Source: an uncultured Opitutales bacterium (lineage in GTDB: Bacteria; Verrucomicrobiota; Verrucomicrobiia; Opitutales; Seribacteraceae). Taken from it: a stretch of DNA of 64,000 nucleotides. The position numbers and the translations under genes are program-made. Location of the stretch: positions 1 through 64,000 of the forward strand of contig CALSMY010000012.1 in the NCBI GenBank assembly GCA_943787575.1, written 5' to 3'. Of the stretch, positions 58,838 to 64,000 are shown piece after piece; within the stretch, counting starts at the first letter, position 1; each line of letters starts with the position of its first letter. Under the pieces are notes generated by a model. It did not search any database and was not told the origin of the DNA. It saw only the letters and a program-made list of their open reading frames with translations.

Positions 58838-59260
58838 TTAAATTTCTGAGACTTGAATAACCCGATTATGGTCATTGCGGACCTTTAAAGTGATCGATAT
58901 GTGTACAGCATCACGAATAAGTTGTATTGGTTGAGCCCACTCCATCATTAGAAGGAACGGGGGGTGTAATAAAGGAAATACCTCCTCATCGAAAAAATCG
59001 TGACTAAAAGAATTTCTGTAAAAATCAGAATGAATTACATTTCGAGTTCCCTGCTTAAAATTGACAAGGCCATAACTGGAACTACAAAGATCAAACACAT
59101 TAAAAAAATTCCCGAAAGCATTACATAAGGATGTTTTCCCAGCTCCCATACTTCCATTTAAAAAAATGATAAGTTTTTCATGTTCTGTAAAGTTATAGAG
59201 TACATCCCTAACAACATTTGAATAATCGTCCGTATAATTTATAATCGACAAGCTATTCAT
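58838..59260 (-). CDS. tsaE: tRNA threonylcarbamoyladenosine biosynthesis ATPase TsaE (divergent)
   Basis: A 140-residue P-loop ATPase. The Walker A is NGSMGAGKTSL (about residues 35-45), followed by SSSYGLVNFKQG at the position of the usual SPTFTLVN, HSDFYR for HFDLYR and MMEWAQP for the VEW motif. TsaE works with TsaB and TsaD in making t6A37. The usual Asp of the DLYR motif is retained as SDFYR. It is more divergent than most family members. Its start overlaps the CPBP gene stop by four bases. Confidence 0.85.
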   Translation of the reverse strand: MNSLSIINYTDDYSNVVRDVLYNFTEHEKLIIFLNGSMGAGKTSLCNAFGNFFNVFDLCSSSYGLVNFKQGTRNVIHSDFYRNSFSHDFFDEEVFPLLHPPFLLMMEWAQPIQLIRDAVHISITLKVRNDHNRVIQVSEI

Positions 59261-59829
59261 TTCATAATCATTGTAAAAAGCATGATAAAATTAAATAAAG
59301 CATGAACAATAATGCACGCAGTCACAGATTTTGTTGTTTGAAAAATAATTCCTAAAAGAATACCTAAGACTAAAAGGGTAGGAGCAGATAAAATATTTAA
59401 ATGTACTATTGAAAAATATAATGAGGAGATCAATATCGACCAAAGAGAACCTATTTGCTGAAAAAGTTCCTCTAGAAGAATTTTTCTAAAATATAATTCT
59501 TCGATTAATGGTGAAAGTACTAATATTGAAAAGATTTGAGAATAAGATATCTGGTCTTCCTCAATAATAGTAGTTACAATTTCCTGTGGAGATAAGTTGC
59601 CCAAGAGATGAAAACTCAAAGCATTAATTAACATTATGATTGGTATAAATAATAAAACCAAAAGTAAAATAGTGTACACTCTATTTATGTTAATCTGTAA
59701 TTTTGAGTTTGTCTTTGAAACAAAATAGAAAATTAAACAAAATAAGAAGGGCTGAAGCAATGGAACTGTTAATAATAAGCCCCCTAAATATTTTCCATAC
59801 CTTATCCAAACAAATTCATTATTCCTCAT
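59257..59829 (-). CDS. CPBP family intramembrane metalloprotease
   Basis: A 190-residue multi-pass membrane protein of the CAAX-protease/bacteriocin-processing (Abi) family. The catalytic motifs are LIEELYFRK (EExxxR), FSIVH (FxxxH) and IIVHALFN (HxxxN-like). About five hydrophobic segments. Substrate unknown; such proteins are often linked to peptide processing or phage/bacteriocin immunity. It lies between pyrC' and tsaE and overlaps tsaE by ATGA. Confidence 0.87.
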   Translation of the reverse strand: MRNNEFVWIRYGKYLGGLLLTVPLLQPFLFCLIFYFVSKTNSKLQININRVYTILLLVLLFIPIIMLINALSFHLLGNLSPQEIVTTIIEEDQISYSQIFSILVLSPLIEELYFRKILLEELFQQIGSLWSILISSLYFSIVHLNILSAPTLLVLGILLGIIFQTTKSVTACIIVHALFNFIMLFTMIMK

Positions 59830-59875
59830 TTTATTTTTTTATAAAATGAACTTAAAAATCGAATTAATAATTATA

Positions 59876-61177
59876 TTAATCAAGCAGGGAGGAATCTTCA
59901 CACCAAGCAATCTTTCCACCACTAACCGTTAAAATCGGTTTTCCAATAAATTTATGCCCATCCAGCGGAGAGTTTTTAGAAAGGCTCATTCCACTCTCTG
60001 TATTGTAAATCCATTTTTTCACAGGGTCGATGACAACAAAATCTGCAAGGTTACCTGCTTTTAATGATGGCGGATCTAATCCCAGAATTTTATGAGGGTT
60101 AGTCGACATTTTTTCGGCTATTTTAGGAAATGGGTCATTATCACCCAGAGCCTCTATAACAGTCATTAATGTCGTTTCTAGCCCAATGACACCACCTGGT
60201 GCTAAGTCAAATTCAACTTGCTTTAAATGTTCCGCAAAAGGCTCGTGGCTAGAGTTGCAGGAATCGATCGTTCCATCATTTAGTCCTTCAATTAAAGCCA
60301 AACGGTCGATTTCTTCTCTCAATGGTGGGGTGGTTTTTGCTTGTGTCTTATATTCACTGATTGCTTCTTCAGTTAAGAGTAAGTGGTGTGCCGATACATC
60401 CGTAGAAATCTTAACACCTAATCTCTTTGCTTCTTTGACTAGGTTGACTGATTCAAGGGACGTAAGTGAGCTTATGTGAATTGGCACTTCCAAATGACGA
60501 GATACGGTAATGGCTCGTTGAACGGATAACTCTTCAGCCATTCGGGGGTTACCGGTAAGACCCATTTTTAGGCTCAAAGGGCTTTCATGAGCCTGACCAT
60601 CTTTACTCAAAGAGGGATCTTGTGGATACTCTATGATTTTCAGCCCAAACATCTTTGCATATTTTAAAGCATTTGTAAAAATCTGGTTATCTCCCACGGA
60701 ATGGGGACAATCAGTAACCGCAACCACGCCTGCCTCCTTGAGCGACCCCAAAGGAGCTAGTGCAATTCCTTTCGAGCCAATTGTCAGGCAGCCCGTTAAA
60801 TGAACCTTTATTTTGGAGGCTTGTTTTATTCGGTCCTGAATATAACGAATTGTACCTGGGTTATCTGAATGGGGGGTAGTATTTGGCATGGCCAGGATCG
60901 AAGAAAACCCTCCTTTTGCGGCTGCTTTTGTAAGTGATTGAATGTTCTCACTTTGTGCATCGCCTGGGACCCGATTATGTACTCTTAAATCTAGTAATCC
61001 GGGTAAAATAATATGATCTTTTATATTAAAAGTTTGTTCTGCAGGTTTTCCCTCTGGAATGGATGAATAGATAATTCCATCTCTTACAAACAGGTCTTTT
61101 ACTCGATCCATCCCTGAATAAGGATCGACCACTCTTCCACCAACTAAGTCGAAGTTACAAAGTGCTTTTTCTTTCAT
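59876..61177 (-). CDS. pyrC: non-catalytic dihydroorotase homologue (PyrC'/PyrX type)
   Basis: A 433-residue dihydroorotase-family protein that has lost most of the active-site metal ligands. The usual DxHVHLREPG motif reads DLRVHNRVPG (first His now Arg). The AHCED position is EYPQD (His to Tyr), and ATDHAPH is NSSHEPF (Asp to Ser). The HIS of IHISSLTS and NTTPHSDN are kept. The barrel itself is full-length. Its ATG overlaps the pyrB stop as ATGA (61174-61177). In Pseudomonas-type bacteria an overlapping inactive PyrC' is a structural partner of aspartate transcarbamoylase, and I infer the same here. An active dihydroorotase should be elsewhere. Confidence 0.88.
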   Translation of the reverse strand: MKEKALCNFDLVGGRVVDPYSGMDRVKDLFVRDGIIYSSIPEGKPAEQTFNIKDHIILPGLLDLRVHNRVPGDAQSENIQSLTKAAAKGGFSSILAMPNTTPHSDNPGTIRYIQDRIKQASKIKVHLTGCLTIGSKGIALAPLGSLKEAGVVAVTDCPHSVGDNQIFTNALKYAKMFGLKIIEYPQDPSLSKDGQAHESPLSLKMGLTGNPRMAEELSVQRAITVSRHLEVPIHISSLTSLESVNLVKEAKRLGVKISTDVSAHHLLLTEEAISEYKTQAKTTPPLREEIDRLALIEGLNDGTIDSCNSSHEPFAEHLKQVEFDLAPGGVIGLETTLMTVIEALGDNDPFPKIAEKMSTNPHKILGLDPPSLKAGNLADFVVIDPVKKWIYNTESGMSLSKNSPLDGHKFIGKPILTVSGGKIAWCEDSSLLD

Positions 61178-62109
61178 CTTTGATTTTCCCCACAATTAAT
61201 ACAAAGTTGTAAAATTGCCATTCGCACCGCAATGCCATTACTTACCTGTTGTAATATTACTGCCCGGTTTGAGTCTGCTAGTTCTGATTCAATTTCAACG
61301 CCTCTGTTAAGGGGACCTGGATGAAGAATAATCGCATTTTTTTTCATTTGATCAAATGTACTGCGACCCAGACCAAAAACATTTGCATACTCTGATAATG
61401 AGGGAAAATGTGAGGCTTGTTGTCTCTCATGTTGAATTCTTAATAGCATCACAGCATCCGCACCACGAAGAGCCTCATTTGGGTCATGCGTTACCCTTGC
61501 CCCAAGTTTCTCGAATTCCTTGGGTACTAGCGTTGAGGGTCCGGCGAGCGTAACTACTGCACCTAATTTGAGAAGTCCCCATAAATTTGACCTTGCAACT
61601 CTACTGAAACGAATATCACCCAAAATAGTAATTCTTTTACCCTTAAGGTTTCCTAGCTTTTCACGCATCGTGTAAATATCGAGCAAAGCCTGACTTGGGT
61701 GCTCATGTGCTCCATCTCCCGCATTAATGATAGGAACATTAACTATTTGAGAAAGGAAAAGAGGTGAGCCTGGCGAGGAATGTCTGAGTACTATAGCATC
61801 CGCTCCCAATGCCTGTACATTCATCGCAGTATCTTTTAAGGTTTCTCCCTTTGTTAAACTGCTTGCTTCTCCAGCAATTGAAATTACGTCCGCTCCTAGA
61901 GATTTTGCCGCTATTTCAAAAGCTACCCGAGTTCGCGTACTCGGTTCCATAAACAAATTGATAATTCGTTTACCTCGTAGTGATTCTATAATCGAGCCAT
62001 CAGTAGTTTTTTGTGCTTTTATTGTTTCTGCTTCATCCAATAAAAATAATATTTCATCCGAGCTTAAGTCCTCAATTCCCAATAGTGAATTCTTAGACCA
62101 TTCTTTCAT
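61174..62109 (-). CDS. pyrB: aspartate carbamoyltransferase catalytic subunit
   Basis: A 311-residue enzyme making carbamoyl-aspartate. The carbamoyl-phosphate site MEPSTRTRVAFE (about 49-60), SSLTKGE (Lys80 loop), HEHPSQALLD, IRFSRVARSN and HPGPLNRGVE are all intact. I place the start at ATG 62109 (MKEWSKNSLL). It overlaps the HAD gene stop as ATGA, matching the ATGA at its own end with pyrC'. The frame is open 8 codons further. No regulatory subunit gene pyrI is adjacent. Confidence 0.96.
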   Translation of the reverse strand: MKEWSKNSLLGIEDLSSDEILFLLDEAETIKAQKTTDGSIIESLRGKRIINLFMEPSTRTRVAFEIAAKSLGADVISIAGEASSLTKGETLKDTAMNVQALGADAIVLRHSSPGSPLFLSQIVNVPIINAGDGAHEHPSQALLDIYTMREKLGNLKGKRITILGDIRFSRVARSNLWGLLKLGAVVTLAGPSTLVPKEFEKLGARVTHDPNEALRGADAVMLLRIQHERQQASHFPSLSEYANVFGLGRSTFDQMKKNAIILHPGPLNRGVEIESELADSNRAVILQQVSNGIAVRMAILQLCINCGENQR

Positions 62110-63131
62110 TGCCACAATGTCTCCTGCTTCCACTCATTTGATTCCTGAATGTTTTCAGGTTTGGGCATGTGTTTAGGTGCAGCCGTAATACTCTGCCTTA
62201 AGCTTTCTTCTCGCTTAACACGCATGTTTGATAATATTTCGCGAATTTTCTGTTTCATCCAAACGGAAGTGGGTGAACGAAAAGAATAATCGGCAGGACC
62301 ATTGTTATGAACCCTCCCACTCTCAACAAGATCACAAGTTTGGGCAAATTCACTTTCGTCATTTGGGTCATAAACCGCATAAGTCTTTCCCCCCATTTGT
62401 TTAACAACAGCAAAGACAGGGACATCACTGGGTCCATCTGCAACATAAATTAACTGTTCGAACGGTATCCTGCGCAACTCATGTGGAATGGAAGAATTTA
62501 CATCTATTGATGAGCTTTTGTTGCAACCTTTATTAATCTCAAAAATAAACCTCGTCTTGATTGTATTGTCTACTGCAAGACCAATTTGAGAAATTTCGGG
62601 ATCAATAGGTAGAGACAAATCAGTTTGGCTTAAAAAATTTGGGGGCAAGGCAGATTCGATAAATTCAGATGCAAAAATTCCTTGAACATGTGGAGCAATT
62701 TTACTCCCAAGAATCATTTGAGACAAGCCCGTGCTAATTACATAATGCTCCAGTTTGAAATCGTAATCCTTATATGCATTTTCTTTTGGTATTAAGGCTA
62801 ATTCATCAAAAAATTCTGGTAAACCGGGGTAGAATTCAAGTTCATTACCCAGTTCGAAGAGTTTTTGATTTGTCAAACCACGCATGGGACCATTTTTTAC
62901 ATAACTTAAAAGGTGATTTAGGTAAATGGTTTCAGCAGAAACGGAAAGGCCACGATTTGCATAAATTTGTGGAAGCTTATTTACCTCTGACCAAAATATT
63001 TTTTCGCTTACCCCAAATTGGTTAAAAAGAGGGGTTTGCATGTACCCAGGAATTAATGTTTTATCAAAATCCCAAACACAAGCCAATGTATTTTGACTGT
63101 GTATCTGACCCTTTTTAGAAGCTTTGCTCAA
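62106..63131 (-). CDS. HAD-superfamily phosphatase, phosphoserine-phosphatase-like
   Basis: A 341-residue hydrolase. Motif I is WDFDKTLIPGY (nucleophile Asp21, acid Asp23), motif II is the Thr in YVISTG (about residue 130), and motif IV is YVADGPSDVPVF. A cap region of about 100 residues lies between motifs I and II. Likely a small-molecule phosphatase with unknown substrate. A non-conserved C-terminal tail of ~50 residues is rich in Lys, Glu and Pro. It is the first gene of the unit HAD-pyrB-pyrC'-CPBP-tsaE, overlapping pyrB by four bases. Confidence 0.85.
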   Translation of the reverse strand: MSKASKKGQIHSQNTLACVWDFDKTLIPGYMQTPLFNQFGVSEKIFWSEVNKLPQIYANRGLSVSAETIYLNHLLSYVKNGPMRGLTNQKLFELGNELEFYPGLPEFFDELALIPKENAYKDYDFKLEHYVISTGLSQMILGSKIAPHVQGIFASEFIESALPPNFLSQTDLSLPIDPEISQIGLAVDNTIKTRFIFEINKGCNKSSSIDVNSSIPHELRRIPFEQLIYVADGPSDVPVFAVVKQMGGKTYAVYDPNDESEFAQTCDLVESGRVHNNGPADYSFRSPTSVWMKQKIREILSNMRVKREESLRQSITAAPKHMPKPENIQESNEWKQETLWQ

Positions 63132-63174
63132 TTTAATCGTTTTCCTCCATGGTATACACTATAAAGGAATTTAA

Positions 63175-64000
63175 ATGGAAGTGCTACCAAATATAGAACC
63201 TTTTCGGGAACGTTACAATGAAGTTGAATTGCAACTGTCAGAACCTGATGTTTTCAAAGATGCCTTCCGAGCAAGTTCGCTAAATCGCGAGCTCACTAGG
63301 TTAAGAAAAATCATTGAGCTTCATGATTCTAGTAGTCACTGTCAGCAAGAAATTGAATCCACGAAAGAGTTAATAGATGATCCAGAATTAGGTTCTTCGG
63401 CACTCGAGGAGATTGATCTTCTAAACAAAAGGCTGGAAGAACTGGAAAGTAATTTGATCCTGGCAATGCTTCCAGAAGAAGCTGATACCGGAAAAAATAC
63501 AATCGTTGAGATTCGTGCTGGTGCTGGTGGGGATGAGGCATCTTTATTTGCTGCCGATCTCTTTAGAATGTACTGCAGGTATGGTGAGAATAAAACATGG
63601 GGGTTTGAATGCCTTAGCCAAAGTACTTCTGAAAGCGGAGGTTTCAAAGAAGTCGTCTTTATTTTCAAAGGTGAGGATGCATGGTCACGAATGCGTTTTG
63701 AGAGTGGCGTTCATCGTGTACAACGAATTCCTGTTACAGAAGCAGGGGGAAGGATTCACACCTCTACTGCTACAGTTGCTGTATTACCCGAAGCACAAGA
63801 AGTTGAAATTTCCATTGATGCACAGGATTTGGAAATAAGTGTTTGTCGGGCTTCAGGGCCGGGCGGGCAAGGGGTTAACACCACTGATTCTGCTGTACAA
63901 CTCTTACACAAACCGAGTGGTATTTCGGTATATTGTGCAGACGAACGATCTCAGCTTAAAAATAAAAATAAAGCTATGACAGTTCTTCGCTCACGACTAT
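63175..64000 (+). CDS. prfA: peptide chain release factor 1 (cut by window end)
   Basis: The first 275 codons of RF1. The N-terminal helical domain is followed by [18 protein letters not shown], then [28 protein letters not shown] (in part). The stop-codon recognition tripeptide is PVT, the PxT form of RF1 (UAA/UAG), not the SPF of RF2. The catalytic motif is [19 protein letters not shown] is intact, the following residue is Gly where E. coli has His. The window ends at RSRL. The start ATG 63175 has AAGGA 7 bases upstream and is divergent from the HAD gene with a 43-base gap. Confidence 0.96.
   Translation, partial: MEVLPNIEPFRERYNEVELQLSEPDVFKDAFRASSLNRELTRLRKIIELHDSSSHCQQEIESTKELIDDPELGSSALEEIDLLNKRLEELESNLILAMLPEEADTGKNTIVEIRAGAGGDEASLFAADLFRMYCRYGENKTWGFECLSQSTSESGGFKEVVFIFKGEDAWSRMRFESGVHRVQRIPVTEAGGRIHTSTATVAVLPEAQEVEISIDAQDLEISVCRASGPGGQGVNTTDSAVQLLHKPSGISVYCADERSQLKNKNKAMTVLRSRL

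Overview
The window comes from a Gram-negative bacterium of moderate-to-low GC. The outer membrane is implied by a 22-stranded TonB-dependent receptor. Translation and transcription genes form one near-continuous minus-strand block: tRNA-Thr, tuf, tRNA-Trp, secE-nusG-rplKAJL-rpoBC, rpsLG-fusA, then the S10, spc and alpha clusters. A Verrucomicrobiota/PVC-type lineage (marine Opitutae-like) is my best guess from overall gene content and protein style. No 16S gene is present, so this is inference. All six tRNA genes carry an encoded CCA.

Layout. 1-3345: a DUF3050 protein, a decayed coding remnant, and a cytidylyltransferase/CDP-alcohol phosphatidyltransferase pair that looks like a phospholipid head-group module; the pair is followed by tRNA-Arg(CCG). 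3346-5700: a catecholate-type siderophore receptor behind a tandem 23-bp operator-like repeat, then a terminator and tRNA-Asn. 5717-9733: an NtrC-type response regulator, a soluble PAS histidine kinase, stand-alone CoaB and an unknown membrane protein. 9770-16276: guaA-hisD-hisC-hisB-hisH-gltA, all on the minus strand. 16440-45872: the ribosomal/RNA polymerase block. It lacks rpmD (L30), rpmJ (L36), infA, map, adk and rpmG at the places where many bacteria keep them. S11 and L17 carry long low-complexity tails. 45912-47352: back-to-back tRNA promoters, tRNA-Gly(GCC), a HisN-like phosphatase and a DEDDh-exonuclease-like gene that starts inside it on the other strand. 47332-54672: gyrA, a frameshifted gyrB and a frameshifted SLC13-type permease. 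54765-58760: hemB, an acidic unknown protein, pyrD, a MORN-type protein and tRNA-Leu(AAG). 58838-63131: a tightly overlapped HAD phosphatase-pyrB-pyrC'-CPBP protease-tsaE string. 63175-end: prfA, cut by the window edge.

The most informative observations are these. PyrC' has lost most metal ligands and overlaps pyrB by ATGA, as in bacteria whose aspartate transcarbamoylase needs a non-catalytic dihydroorotase partner. gyrB and its neighbour permease each need one +1 shift at a single point. The phosphatidyltransferase must start upstream of its first ATG at a near-cognate codon. A leucine tRNA has an A34 anticodon. A hairpin covers the rplC start. Ribosomal protein S12 has Asn at the usually invariant Pro of the KDLP loop.

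Apart from the head-group module and the PyrB/PyrC' complex, most of the window is core housekeeping. I found no CRISPR array, insertion sequence, prophage or defence island.
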